This document shows positions 24,560 through 32,954 of a DNA stretch of 45,863 nucleotides, one piece after another; the first letter of the stretch is position 1, and each line of letters begins with the position of its first letter. This stretch comes from Atopobiaceae bacterium UBA7016. GTDB lineage: Bacteria > Actinomycetota > Coriobacteriia > Coriobacteriales > Atopobiaceae. The translations under genes and the position numbers were made by a program. Under the pieces are notes generated by a model. It saw only the letters and a list, made by a program, of their open reading frames with translations. It had not been told where the DNA came from and searched no databases. The DNA lies in the NCBI GenBank assembly GCA_002449555.1, contig DJXA01000106.1:1-45863 (forward strand), in the 5' to 3' direction.

Positions 24560-24784
24560 CTAATCCTTGTTGGGGCAGTTGTCGCAGGACGGGCCAGCCT
24601 TGACCACCTTGCGCTGGTCGGTGTTGTAAAAGCCGTGTCCCTCAAAATGGATGCCCGAAGCGGAAAAAACACGCTCCGCCGGTGCGCCACACGTGGGGCA
24701 CTTCACCTCGGGATGCTCGCTCATGGGATGCTCGACCTCAAAGACGGTGTCGCATGAGGTGCACTTGTAGTCGTAACGTGCCAT
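24560..24784 (-). CDS. FmdB-family zinc-ribbon protein
   Basis: A 74-residue protein with a CxxC...CxxC zinc ribbon: CTSC (Cys8, Cys11) and CPTC (Cys29, Cys32). It is preceded by the family start MARYDYKC and followed by the typical FSASGIHFEGHGFY. FmdB-type proteins are small and widespread regulators of unclear role. A third Cys pair (CDNC) is close to the C-terminus. The ribosome binding site GGAGG is 6 bp upstream of the ATG. It sits alone on the minus strand between rsmB and the divergent HAD gene. Confidence 0.9.
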   Translation of the reverse strand: MARYDYKCTSCDTVFEVEHPMSEHPEVKCPTCGAPAERVFSASGIHFEGHGFYNTDQRKVVKAGPSCDNCPNKD

Positions 24785-24917
24785 CTGAATCCTCCGAAAG
24801 AAGCTGCTGGACCGCGGCAACGCGGCCGCGTTAGACACTGTACCCAACTTGCCGCCGATTATCCACGCCCTCCATGCTGCTATCATCAGAAACGCTGACA
24901 TACGACAAGGAGGGGCC

Positions 24918-25604
24918 ATGCCCATTACCGGTGCGATCTTTGACTTTGACGGAACCATCGTGGACTCGATGCCCATGTGGGAGCAGGTGCCTGGCGAGCT
25001 GGTGGCGCGCCACGGGCAGGTGATGACGCACGAGATGTTCGTGACCACCGAGCCCATGAGCGCCGACGAGGAGTGCGCATGGTTCCACGAGCATCTGGGC
25101 GTGGGGGAGAGCGGTGAGGCCCTCTTCCAGGAGTTGCGCGAGATGGTGCGTGAGGCCTACGCGACCCGTGTTGCCGCCTGGCCGCACGTGGGCGAGTTTC
25201 TGCAGAGTCTGGCTGACGCAGGCATTCCTATGGTCATCGCCTCGTCTACGCCAGCTGATGACATCCGCGTGGGCCTGCGTGCGCATGGGCTCGAGCACTT
25301 CTTCTCTGACGTGATCTTCACCGGCGACGTGGGCCGCGGCAAGGAGTTTCCTGACGTGTACTACCACGCGCTGGACGTGCTAGGCACCGACATGGAGACG
25401 ACGTGGGTCTTTGAGGACGCCCCGTTTGGCGTGCGTACGGCGCATCAGACAGGCTTTCCCGTGGTGGCGCTGCTGAACGACCATGACGGCCGCGACGAGG
25501 GCTTCCTGCGCGAGCACTGCGACATCTTGGTGCATGGCTACGAGGAACTTTCGCTTGCGCTGATCGAGGACTATGCCAAGGAGCCGGCGCAGGGCGACGC
25601 TTGA
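24918..25604 (+). CDS. HAD-superfamily phosphatase (beta-phosphoglucomutase-like)
   Basis: A 228-residue HAD hydrolase. Motif I is DFDGT (nucleophile Asp9, acid Asp11), motif II is ASST, the motif III Lys is in GRGKEFPDVY, and motif IV is VFEDAPFGVRTA. A helical cap lies between residues 15 and 85. This is the subfamily that includes beta-phosphoglucomutase and various sugar- and nucleotide-phosphatases; the substrate cannot be told. The start at 24918 is preceded by AAGGAGGGG. thiN follows after 12 bp and is likely co-transcribed. Confidence 0.93.
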   Translation: MPITGAIFDFDGTIVDSMPMWEQVPGELVARHGQVMTHEMFVTTEPMSADEECAWFHEHLGVGESGEALFQELREMVREAYATRVAAWPHVGEFLQSLADAGIPMVIASSTPADDIRVGLRAHGLEHFFSDVIFTGDVGRGKEFPDVYYHALDVLGTDMETTWVFEDAPFGVRTAHQTGFPVVALLNDHDGRDEGFLREHCDILVHGYEELSLALIEDYAKEPAQGDA

Positions 25605-25616
25605 AGAGCGGGCGAG

Positions 25617-26270
25617 TTGCGTGCGCTGGTGGTGGACGGCTCGCCGGAGCCGAGCTCGTCTGAGCTGGTGCAAAAGCTGGCTGCCGAGGCGGACTATGTG
25701 GTGGCTGCCGACCGCGGGGCCGAGGTGTTGCATGCGGCGGGGGTGAGGCCGCAGGTCTTCTGCGGAGACGCTGACTCGGTATCGCCGGAGGTTGCGGCGT
25801 GGGCGCATGAGCTGGCGGCCACGGACATTCGCTTTCCTTCTGAGAAGTACGCGACGGACCTGGCGCTGGCCGTTGACTGTGCTCGTCACGAGGCGGCGCG
25901 GCGGGGGGCCAGGCTGCAGCTGACGCTGACGTGTGCGACCGGTGGCAGGCCGGACCACCAGCTGGCGGTATTGGGGCTTTTGGCCGAGCACGCTGATGCC
26001 TCTCCACGTGTGGTGGAGGACGGCGTGGAGTACTGGATCTTGAGTCCGCAGGGCGCATCGGAGTGGAAGATTGAGCAGCCTGAGGCAACGTTTTCTGCCA
26101 TAGCGCTCCGTGAGGGAACGGTTATCTCGGAGCGAGGGTCGCGCTGGGAGCTGCTCGAGCAACGTATGGCCTTGCTGGGCGATCTCGGCATCTCAAACGT
26201 GACGGGCGCCGATGGCGCAACCGTCACCTGCCACGAAGGCGTCGTTGCGGTGTTTCTCATCTTGCATTAA
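25617..26270 (+). CDS. thiN: Thiamine pyrophosphokinase
   Basis: Transfers pyrophosphate from ATP to thiamine. It has 217 residues of the ThiN type. Conserved segments are ADRGA (31-35 region), CGDADSV, the SEKYATDLALA box and TGGRPDHQLA, which hold the metal- and ATP-binding acidic residues. The start codon is TTG, which I accept because the next in-frame ATG is deep in the protein; GAGCGGGCGAG is a weak ribosome binding site. It has the same place relative to rpmB and asp23 as in Bacillus (thiN-rpmB-yloU-yloV), though here rpmB is on the opposite strand. The stop is 1 bp before the family A repeat. Confidence 0.93.
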   Translation: MRALVVDGSPEPSSSELVQKLAAEADYVVAADRGAEVLHAAGVRPQVFCGDADSVSPEVAAWAHELAATDIRFPSEKYATDLALAVDCARHEAARRGARLQLTLTCATGGRPDHQLAVLGLLAEHADASPRVVEDGVEYWILSPQGASEWKIEQPEATFSAIALREGTVISERGSRWELLEQRMALLGDLGISNVTGADGATVTCHEGVVAVFLILH

Positions 26271-26271
26271 A

Positions 26272-26313
26272 GCGAATGTTGACATTGCGGGGCCGCTTTC
26301 CGTCAACATTCGC
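26272..26313. repeat. Single 42-bp family A unit after thiN
   Basis: 12-bp perfect inverted ends GCGAATGTTGAC / GTCAACATTCGC flank an 18-bp centre ATTGCGGGGCCGCTTTCC. The length and spacing are identical to both units at 1471-1565 and the unit at 42725. It begins 1 bp after the thiN stop. Confidence 0.9.
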
Positions 26314-26327
26314 ATAGAACGAAACGA

Positions 26328-26351
26328 AAAGGGCCCCCGGAGGGGCCCTTA
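26328..26351 (-). terminator. Intrinsic terminator of rpmB
   Basis: A 9-bp GC-rich stem (AAGGGCCCC / GGGGCCCTT) with a 4-nt loop, read on the minus strand, is followed by TTTTC. It lies 27 bp beyond the rpmB stop, next to the family A repeat. Confidence 0.85.
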
Positions 26352-26377
26352 GTCCGACACCTTGATGTGTTCAGCCA

Positions 26378-26566
26378 TTAGGAACGAGCGAGGTTGCCCT
26401 TCTTGAGGCAGCGGGTGCACACGTTCATCTTCTTGGCGTGGCCCTCCTGCACGATGGTGACGCGCTGGATGTTGGGCTTGAACTTACGGTTGACCGTGCG
26501 GTGGGAGTGGCTGATGGAACGGCCGGCAACGGCGTGCTTGCCGCAGATTTCACAAACCTTAGACAT
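26378..26566 (-). CDS. rpmB: 50S ribosomal protein bL28
   Basis: A 62-residue ribosomal protein, MSKVCEICGK ... HRTVNRKFKPNIQ ... VCTRCLKKG, with two Cys pairs (Cys5/Cys8 and a C-terminal CTRC), so it is the zinc-binding form. The full-length family match needs no extension. Its own promoter lies at 26624-26651 and a U-tailed terminator at 26328, so it is a single-gene unit, divergent from the membrane protein at 26783. Confidence 0.98.
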   Translation of the reverse strand: MSKVCEICGKHAVAGRSISHSHRTVNRKFKPNIQRVTIVQEGHAKKMNVCTRCLKKGNLARS

Positions 26567-26623
26567 GACTCAGACCTCCATAGGGCGGGCGGGACCGCGC
26601 CCGCAATTTCTACAAGCTGTACG

Positions 26624-26651
26624 AATATATCACAGCGTCACGAGCTTGCAA
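26624..26651 (-). promoter_or_regulatory. Promoter of rpmB
   Basis: Read on the minus strand: TTGCAA (26646-26651), a 16-bp spacer and TATATT (26624-26629). It lies about 58 bp before the rpmB start. Confidence 0.65.
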
Positions 26652-26782
26652 GCGCAAACCACGACTTGTTGTGGTGGGTTTGTGGCGCAGCGCCACGTGT
26701 GGTGGCGCGAGTCGCTCCCCGCACGCTCGATTGCTGTCCGGTTAGGGTAGCACAATGCCCTCAGAAGACGAGGGGAGAGACG

Positions 26783-27340
26783 ATGGAGCGCAGAGCATGG
26801 ATACAAACCGCATACCGCCATCTTGAGAAGACGGGTGCCGCGGCGCCGCAGGCGGTCGTGGCCCTGTGCCGCGTGTGCGCTGTGCTCCTGGTCGCTGACC
26901 TCATCTGGTTTGGCGTCATGAACGATGGGGTGCGCTCGGCGGCTCCGGGCATCGTGCGGGCCGAGGCGCTGGCGCGCTTTGAGGAGGGCATGTCGCAGGC
27001 AGATGTTGCGCTCGTTGAGGCCTCGTATTCGGCGCCCAACACCTCGGGGGTGCGCCACTTCTCCGGAGATCCGGCGCAGCTCCATCCGCTGTCACGGCTC
27101 TCGCGTGCCTTTTCGTGCGCCGCGGCGGGGGAGAGCGTAAACGTGCGGGCAGGAACCATCCGTGTGCAGGACGAGTACGAGGCGCAAGGCCTGCCGCGCA
27201 CGTTCCTGCGCCTGCCATACCTCATGCAGGGCGCCCACGACCTCGCTTCGTGCGTCGCGCTTCTGCTCTGTGCCAAGCACGGCCGCGCCATCATGAGCTA
27301 CCTGTATCAATTCGTGTCATCGCGTTTGCCGAGCGACTGA
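26783..27340 (+). CDS. Hypothetical membrane-anchored protein
   Basis: I do not recognise this 185-residue protein. It has a short cytoplasmic N-terminus, one clear membrane segment at about residues 25-46 (VALCRVCAVLLVADLIWFGV), an extracytoplasmic region of about 90 residues and a second hydrophobic stretch near residues 148-166. The outer region contains SGVRHFSGDPAQLHPLSRLS and no catalytic motif I can name. The start is preceded by GAGGGGAGAG. It lies just upstream of asp23 with a promoter for asp23 overlapping its end, so it is probably a separate or weakly linked unit. Confidence 0.6.
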   Translation: MERRAWIQTAYRHLEKTGAAAPQAVVALCRVCAVLLVADLIWFGVMNDGVRSAAPGIVRAEALARFEEGMSQADVALVEASYSAPNTSGVRHFSGDPAQLHPLSRLSRAFSCAAAGESVNVRAGTIRVQDEYEAQGLPRTFLRLPYLMQGAHDLASCVALLLCAKHGRAIMSYLYQFVSSRLPSD

Positions 27341-27352
27341 GTGCGGTATACT
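27325..27352 (+). promoter_or_regulatory. Promoter for the asp23-fakA-recG-rsmD-coaD operon
   Basis: TTTGCC (27325-27330), a 16-bp spacer and TATACT (27347-27352), 62 bp before the asp23 start. It overlaps the 3' end of the preceding gene. Confidence 0.6.
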
Positions 27353-27413
27353 CCTTTGTATTCGTGCGTCGGTTGTCCGAAGTGGGCCTCCGCGCTCTGT
27401 GAGAGGAGTAGTC

Positions 27414-27758
27414 ATGACTCAGGCCGTCACCGGAACCCTGAAGGTTTCCAACGACTGCATCGCTGATCTTGCGGGTTACGCCGCGCTGGAGTGCTACGGC
27501 GTCGTCGGAATGGCGATGTCCGATGCCGAGAATGGCGTCACACGCCTGCTGCCCTTCAATCGCCTGCGCAACGGCATTGGGGTCGCGATGGAAGATGGTC
27601 GCATCGTGGTCGATATCCATGTGGTGCTGGAGCATGGCGTGAACATGTCGTCCGTGTCCGCCAACCTGGTGAGCTCGGTCAAGTTCATCCTGAAGCAGAT
27701 TGCCGAGCTCGACGACGTCGAGGTTCGCGTCCACATCGAGGGCATCCGCACCCGCTAG
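27414..27758 (+). CDS. Asp23/Gls24 family envelope stress protein (YloU-like)
   Basis: A 114-residue Asp23/DUF322 protein. It shows the family pattern KVSNDCIADLAGYAALECYGVVGM followed by a basic beta-rich middle and the repeated VNMSSVSANLVSSVKFILKQI near the C-terminus. Asp23 proteins are cytoplasmic and often membrane-associated via AmaP; their role is envelope homeostasis. The start at 27414 has GAGAGGAG upstream. It precedes the FakA-like gene by 44 bp, the same pair as yloU-yloV in Bacillus, hinting at a shared ancestral operon. Confidence 0.92.
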   Translation: MTQAVTGTLKVSNDCIADLAGYAALECYGVVGMAMSDAENGVTRLLPFNRLRNGIGVAMEDGRIVVDIHVVLEHGVNMSSVSANLVSSVKFILKQIAELDDVEVRVHIEGIRTR

Positions 27759-27802
27759 GGCGCAACCGTCCGGCTCAACACAGATTCAGAGGTTCTCATA
27801 CC

Positions 27803-29482
27803 ATGATTGCATCTACCATTCGCGCGTGCTTCCCCGCTGCCGCCAAGGTCGTCGCCGACAAGGCGGACGAGATCAATAAGCTCAACGTCTTCCCCGTGCC
27901 TGACGGCGATACTGGCACCAACATGTCGCTGACCCTGCAGACGGTGGTGGGCGAAGTCGAGGCGCTTCCTGCTGACGCCACCACGGCTGACATCGCGCAT
28001 GCCATCACCCACGGCTCCCTCATGGGTGCCCGCGGTAACTCGGGCGTCATCACCAGCCAGATTCTGCGCGGCATCGCCGAGGGCCTGGCCCAGTCCAAGA
28101 ACGACCCGGCCACCGTCGCAGACGTTGCCGCCGCGCTGCGCAACGGCGTGAAGGTTGCCTTCAAGGCCGTCCGCAAGCCGGTGGAGGGCACCATCCTCAC
28201 TGTGCTGCGCGACGTCTCGGCCCGCGCCGACCAGCTTGAGAAGCAGAAGGTCACCCTGGACGAGCTGCTTGACGCGCTGGTGGTTGAGGCCTACGAGTCG
28301 GTGGCCCGCACGCCCGACCTGCTGCCCGTTCTGAAGGAGAACGGCGTGGTGGACTCCGGCGCCTTTGGCCTGGCCACCTTCATCGAGGGTTTCGTCAATG
28401 CCTATCAGGGCCGCGCCGGCGAGGTCTCTGACTTCAAGACCACCGTCACCACGGACGACGCCAAGCAGACCGTCGCCAACGTGGTGGACATCGAGATCAA
28501 CGACGACTGGGAGGGTTCGGAGTACCGCTACTGCACCGAGTTCCTCTTCCACGCGGACAGCACCGACTTTGACGAGGACGCCAACCTCCGCTACCTCAGC
28601 AGCATGGGCGATTGCGAGCTGCTGGTTGGCGCCAACCCCGACTACAAGATTCACGTGCACACCAACCGTCCTGACCGAGTGCTGCGCCACATGCTGCACC
28701 GTGGCCAGATCTTCAATGTGTTCGTGCACAACATGGACCTCGAGGCGCAGGAGCGCACCGAGGGCATCCGTGCCGACAAGGAGTCTGAGGACGCTGGCGC
28801 CCACTTCGCACCGCGCAAGAAGCTGGGCTTCGTGGCCGTTGCCGCGGGCTCGGGCCAGGCAGAGATCCTGACCTCGCTGGGCGTTGACGTGGTTGTCTCG
28901 GGCGGCCAGACCATGAACCCGTCCACAGCCGACATCCTCAAGGCCATCGAGGAGTGCAACGCCGAGCAGGTCATCGTGCTGCCCAACAACGGCAACATCC
29001 GCATGGCTGCCGAGGCGGCGGTCGAGGCGTGCGACACGTGCGAGGCTGCCGTGGTCGTCACCAAGACGGTGCTGCAGGCCTTCACGGCCATGTTCTCGGC
29101 AGACCTTGAGGGTGACCTCGAGGACAACGTCGAGGCCATGAGCGATGCCATCGCCGACGTGCGTGGCGGAGAGATCACCACGGCCGTGCGTGACTCGCAG
29201 GCGGCTGACGGCAGCCCCATTCACGCAGGCGACGTCATGGGCATCCAGGATGATGCCATTACCGTGGTGGGCTCTGACGTGCAGCAGGTAACGCTCGACG
29301 TTATCGATCGCATGCAGGACGAGGAAGAGGGCGACACCCTCACCATCCTTGCCGGTGCGGACCTTGACGACGACGCGTTTGCCGAGCTGGTCTCTGCCAT
29401 TGAGGAGGCCCAGCCCGACCTTGAGGTTGACGCGCACCGCGGCGAGCAGCCCCTGTACCCCGTCATCTTCTCCATCGAGTAG
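27803..29482 (+). CDS. fakA: FakA-like DhaL-domain protein (fatty acid kinase ATPase subunit, YloV-like)
   Basis: A 559-residue protein. The N-terminal DhaL domain has the ADP/Mg site NVFPVPDGDTGTNM (Asp34, Asp36, Asn40) and GSLMGARGNSGVITSQ. A middle and C-terminal FakA region runs to the end (VAAGSGQAEILTSLGVDVVVSGGQTMNPS, LPNNGNI). In Firmicutes FakA phosphorylates fatty acids bound to a FakB (DegV) partner, feeding PlsX/PlsY. plsX lies 5 kb downstream in this window, so the lipid link is reasonable. No fakB is present here. The start is the ATG at 27803, preceded by AGAGGTT. It follows asp23 and precedes recG by 8 bp. Confidence 0.92.
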   Translation: MIASTIRACFPAAAKVVADKADEINKLNVFPVPDGDTGTNMSLTLQTVVGEVEALPADATTADIAHAITHGSLMGARGNSGVITSQILRGIAEGLAQSKNDPATVADVAAALRNGVKVAFKAVRKPVEGTILTVLRDVSARADQLEKQKVTLDELLDALVVEAYESVARTPDLLPVLKENGVVDSGAFGLATFIEGFVNAYQGRAGEVSDFKTTVTTDDAKQTVANVVDIEINDDWEGSEYRYCTEFLFHADSTDFDEDANLRYLSSMGDCELLVGANPDYKIHVHTNRPDRVLRHMLHRGQIFNVFVHNMDLEAQERTEGIRADKESEDAGAHFAPRKKLGFVAVAAGSGQAEILTSLGVDVVVSGGQTMNPSTADILKAIEECNAEQVIVLPNNGNIRMAAEAAVEACDTCEAAVVVTKTVLQAFTAMFSADLEGDLEDNVEAMSDAIADVRGGEITTAVRDSQAADGSPIHAGDVMGIQDDAITVVGSDVQQVTLDVIDRMQDEEEGDTLTILAGADLDDDAFAELVSAIEEAQPDLEVDAHRGEQPLYPVIFSIE

Positions 29483-29490
29483 CCAACCGC

Positions 29491-31650
29491 ATGTCTGAAG
29501 GCGCGACCATTGCCGAGGCAGCCGAGCGCGTCTCGCGAACCTGCTCGCTTGCCGACGATGCGTCGCGGCTTCGCTATGTGTCGGGGGCGCGCCGCGAGGC
29601 GCTCACCCGCCTGGGCATCTCGCGCGTGCGCGACGTGCTGCTGCATGTGCCGCGGCGCTATCTGGACTTCACAAACGTGCTGAAGGTTGCGCAGGCTGAC
29701 GTGGGAAGCGACGCCACCGTAGTGGTGACCGTCGACCGCGTGCGCCTAAAGCGCCCCAAGCCGCGCATGCAGATCGTTGAGGTAGACGCCATGGACGAGA
29801 CGGGCGTCATCCAGGCAACGTTTTTCCGCCAGCCCTGGATTGCCGACCAACTGCACCAGGGCGACGTGGTGGCCCTGTCGGGCAAGGTGACCTTTGGTTA
29901 CGGCTTCAAGCAGATGAAGTCCCCGTTCCACGAGGTGCTTTCCTCGGCGGGGGAGACGAGCGGCTATGCGCGCGTGCTGCCGGTACATCCAGTGGGCGAG
30001 GGCATCACGGCCTCGTGGATGCGGCGCATCGTTGCTGCGGCGCTGGAGGACGCAGGCGACGTGTGCGACGCGCTTCCTGCGTCTCTGGTGGTGCGCCGCG
30101 GCCTGATGAGCGAGGCGCGCGCCCTGCGTGCGGTGCACTATCCGGCAACGCTCGAGGAGGCCGGGGAGGCGCGCCGTCGCCTGGCGTACGACGAGCTTCT
30201 GTGCCTGCAGCTTGCCCTGCTGACGCGTCAGCGCATCGAGCTTGCGGGTGTGGAGCCGTACCGTCATGTGACGTCGGGTCCGCATACGGATGCGCTGCTT
30301 GCGGCGCTGCCGTTCTCACTGACGGACGAGCAGCGTACGGCCGCTGACGAGATCTTGCACGACATGGCATCGGGCCACGTGATGAACCGCCTGCTTCTGG
30401 GCGATGTGGGCACCGGCAAGACGGCCGTTGCGGCTGTGGCCATCGCCGCGGTTGCCGACTCGGGCACGCAGGCGGCGGTTATGGCCCCTACCTCGGTCCT
30501 GGCTCGCCAGTACGCTGAGAAGCTGGGTCCGCTCCTTGATGAGGCACATATCACGTGGGCGCTCGTCACGGGCGCTACGCCGCCGGCGGAGCGCGAGGAA
30601 CTGGTGGCGAGCATCGCCGCGGGCACCATCTGCGCCGTCTTCGGCACCACGGCCATTCTCTCTGATGACGTCGCCTTCGCGCGGCTGTCGCTGGTGGTGA
30701 TTGACGAGCAGCATCGCTTTGGCGTCAATCAGCGCGTAGCACTGCGTGCGAAGGGCATCGGCGCCGACTTACTGACCATGACGGCCACGCCCATCCCGCG
30801 TACGCTGGCGCTATCCGTCTACGGCGACGTTGACTGCTCGCGCATCACCAAGCGGCCGAAGGCAGGTGCCGGCGTGACCACCAAGGCCCTGACGCCCGAG
30901 AACCTGGACGTTGCCTACGGCGCCATACGAGACGCCGTGGCCGCGGGGCACCAGGCCTATGTGGTGTGCCCGCTGGTGGACGACAGTGATGATGGCTCAG
31001 AGCTCGACGACGTGCCCGAGGCTTCGCGCTCGAACGCGACCAAGCTGCACTCCGCCACCGCAACGGCCACAGACCTGGCGCGGTCCGTCTTTCCGGGCAT
31101 GCGCATCGGCCTGCTGACCGGCCCGATGTCTGCCGCCGACAAGGACGCGGCCATGTCCGCCTTCCGCGCGGGAGAGATTGACGTGCTGGTATCCACCACC
31201 GTCATCGAGGTGGGCGTGGACGTGCCTAACGCTACGGTGATGCTCGTGCATGACGCAGACCGCTTTGGCCTGGCCACGCTGCACCAGCTGCGTGGCCGCG
31301 TGGGCCGCGGTGACTTTGCCGGCCAGGTCTACCTGGCGTGCGCCGCTCGAAAGGGCACGCCGGCACGGCAGCGCCTCGATGCGCTCGAGGCCACCTCTGA
31401 CGGCTTCGAGCTGGCCGAGCTCGACCTACGTCTGCGCCACGAGGGCGAGGTGCTGGGATATCGCCAGCACGGAGGCGTCTCGCTGCAGATCTCTGACCTT
31501 GCGGCTGACGGCGACCTCGTCGAGTGGGCGCACCTCGATGCGCTGGCTTTGGCAGACCACGATCCGGCGCTTGCCCAGGCTGACCACCGAGCGCTGGCGC
31601 TTGAGATGCGCGACCGCTTCGGCGCGTACTTTGAGGAGGTTGAGCGCTGA
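29491..31650 (+). CDS. recG: ATP-dependent DNA helicase RecG
   Basis: A branch-migration helicase acting on stalled forks and Holliday junctions. It has 719 residues, slightly longer than the E. coli protein. An N-terminal wedge/OB domain at about 60-200 contains HVPRRYLDF. Walker A is GDVGTGKT at 304-311 and the DEQH box is at 405-408. Motif IV-VI elements (GPMSAADKDAAMSAFRAG, STTVIEVGVDVPNA, QLRGRVGRG) are complete. An inserted acidic loop (DDSDDGSELDDVPEASRS) near residue 505 is longer than usual. The start follows the fakA stop by 8 bp, and its stop overlaps rsmD by one base, so the genes are translationally linked. Confidence 0.96.
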   Translation: MSEGATIAEAAERVSRTCSLADDASRLRYVSGARREALTRLGISRVRDVLLHVPRRYLDFTNVLKVAQADVGSDATVVVTVDRVRLKRPKPRMQIVEVDAMDETGVIQATFFRQPWIADQLHQGDVVALSGKVTFGYGFKQMKSPFHEVLSSAGETSGYARVLPVHPVGEGITASWMRRIVAAALEDAGDVCDALPASLVVRRGLMSEARALRAVHYPATLEEAGEARRRLAYDELLCLQLALLTRQRIELAGVEPYRHVTSGPHTDALLAALPFSLTDEQRTAADEILHDMASGHVMNRLLLGDVGTGKTAVAAVAIAAVADSGTQAAVMAPTSVLARQYAEKLGPLLDEAHITWALVTGATPPAEREELVASIAAGTICAVFGTTAILSDDVAFARLSLVVIDEQHRFGVNQRVALRAKGIGADLLTMTATPIPRTLALSVYGDVDCSRITKRPKAGAGVTTKALTPENLDVAYGAIRDAVAAGHQAYVVCPLVDDSDDGSELDDVPEASRSNATKLHSATATATDLARSVFPGMRIGLLTGPMSAADKDAAMSAFRAGEIDVLVSTTVIEVGVDVPNATVMLVHDADRFGLATLHQLRGRVGRGDFAGQVYLACAARKGTPARQRLDALEATSDGFELAELDLRLRHEGEVLGYRQHGGVSLQISDLAADGDLVEWAHLDALALADHDPALAQADHRALALEMRDRFGAYFEEVER

Positions 31651-32234
31651 TGAGAATCGTTGGCGGCATGTGGCGAGGCCGTCCGCTTGAGGCCCCCGAC
31701 GGCCGCGACGTGACGCGCCCCACGACGGACCGGACGCGCGAGCAGATGGCCTCGATGGTGCTTTCTGCCTTTGACCTCGACCTTTCCGAGGTGCGCGTCC
31801 TCGATGCCTTTGCCGGCAGCGGGGCAATCGGCCTTGAGCTGCTCTCGCGCGGCGCGGAGCACTGCACGTTTGTGGACGCCGACCGCAAGGCCGTCGCGCG
31901 CATCAAGAGAAATGCCTCCTCGCTGGGCGCATCTCGCGCGCAGTATGATGTGGTGGGTGGTGACGCCACTAAGCTCGTGCAGCGCGGGGCGCTGGTGGGC
32001 TCGCCGTTTTCGCTCGTGGTGCTCGACCCGCCGTATGCCATGCCCGCAGAGGACGTGACGAAGCTGGTAGACACCCTGGCGGAGGGCGGCATGCTGGCGC
32101 CTAAGGCCTTGGTGCTGTATGAGCGAGCGTCATCCGGCGCGCAGATCACGCCTGCCGGCGCCACGCAACTGAAGTCAAAGTCGCACGGCACGACGGCCGT
32201 CGACCTCTTACGTATGGGAGATTCCAATGAGTGA
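31650..32234 (+). CDS. rsmD: 16S rRNA (guanine-966-N2)-methyltransferase
   Basis: A 194-residue protein. The family start MRIVGGMWRGRPLEAP is followed by the SAM-binding DAFAGSGAIGLE from residue 52 and the catalytic motif LDPPY (Asp126-Tyr129). It modifies G966 of 16S rRNA in the small subunit. The ATG overlaps the recG stop in TGATG fashion, and its 3' end overlaps coaD by 8 bp. The recG-rsmD-coaD order is common across Firmicutes and Actinobacteria. Confidence 0.95.
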   Translation: MRIVGGMWRGRPLEAPDGRDVTRPTTDRTREQMASMVLSAFDLDLSEVRVLDAFAGSGAIGLELLSRGAEHCTFVDADRKAVARIKRNASSLGASRAQYDVVGGDATKLVQRGALVGSPFSLVVLDPPYAMPAEDVTKLVDTLAEGGMLAPKALVLYERASSGAQITPAGATQLKSKSHGTTAVDLLRMGDSNE

Positions 32235-32751
32235 GCTCAAGCTTGTTCAGCATGTGGTGGTCCCCGGCACCTTCGACCCCATCACGTATGGGCACCTCGA
32301 CGTGATTGCCCGTGCCCGCCGTCTGTTTCCGCAGGTGACGGTAGCCGTGGCGGCTTCGGTGGGAAAGAACGGCACGGGACCGGTCTTCTCGCTCGACGAG
32401 CGCGTCCAGATGATTCGCGACACGCTGGCCGAGAGCCAGATTGTCGAGGGCGTGGAGGTGCTCCCATTCACAGGGCTGCTTATGGATTTCTGCCAAGAGA
32501 TTGGCGCGGGCGGCGTCGTGAAGGGCCTGCGCGCCATGACCGACTTCGAGTACGAGCTCCAGCAGGCCGACCTCAACTATCGTCTGCGTCCGGGTATCGA
32601 GTCCATCTTCGTCATGGGCAGCCCGGAGTTTGGCTACGTGTCGTCCTCCATCGTGCGCGAGCTGGCGTATCTGGGCTCTGACGTGAGCTTCCTCGTGCCG
32701 TCGGTGGTGGAGCGGCGTCTGCATGAGCGCTTCGGGGAGCCGCGCAAGTAG
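32227..32751 (+). CDS. coaD: Phosphopantetheine adenylyltransferase
   Basis: The penultimate step of coenzyme A synthesis: 4'-phosphopantetheine plus ATP gives dephospho-CoA. It has 174 residues; the nucleotidyltransferase motif is PGTFDPITYGH (13-23, TxGH with His23), and the SSSIVRELA segment is in the C-terminal part. The start overlaps rsmD by 8 bp. The C-terminus ends just before a 203-bp gap that separates it from the SepIVA-like gene. Confidence 0.97.
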   Translation: MSELKLVQHVVVPGTFDPITYGHLDVIARARRLFPQVTVAVAASVGKNGTGPVFSLDERVQMIRDTLAESQIVEGVEVLPFTGLLMDFCQEIGAGGVVKGLRAMTDFEYELQQADLNYRLRPGIESIFVMGSPEFGYVSSSIVRELAYLGSDVSFLVPSVVERRLHERFGEPRK

Positions 32752-32954
32752 AGGCGGGACACCGTGCCGTGTTGTGCGGTCGGTTCTGGAGGATAGGCGG
32801 CTGTGCGGGCTCGCTCATCGTGCTCATTTGCCGAGAAAACGGCAATATGGGCCCACACATGGGCAAGTCTGCTATTCTTTCAACTAATTGTGGCCAATGA
32901 GTAGCAGCGCAGGCCATGATGGCGTTCCTATCACCGCGCGAAAGGAGTCCTGGG

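Noticed and set aside
26672..26700. tRNA or small RNA gene between rpmB and the membrane protein
   Set aside because: Only short hairpins (GTGGCGC-A-GCGCCAC) are seen; no cloverleaf and no terminator.
27755..29437. 560-codon minus-strand frame opposite the fakA-like gene
   Set aside because: Low-complexity His/Arg/Val-rich shadow of a gene with clear DhaL motifs.
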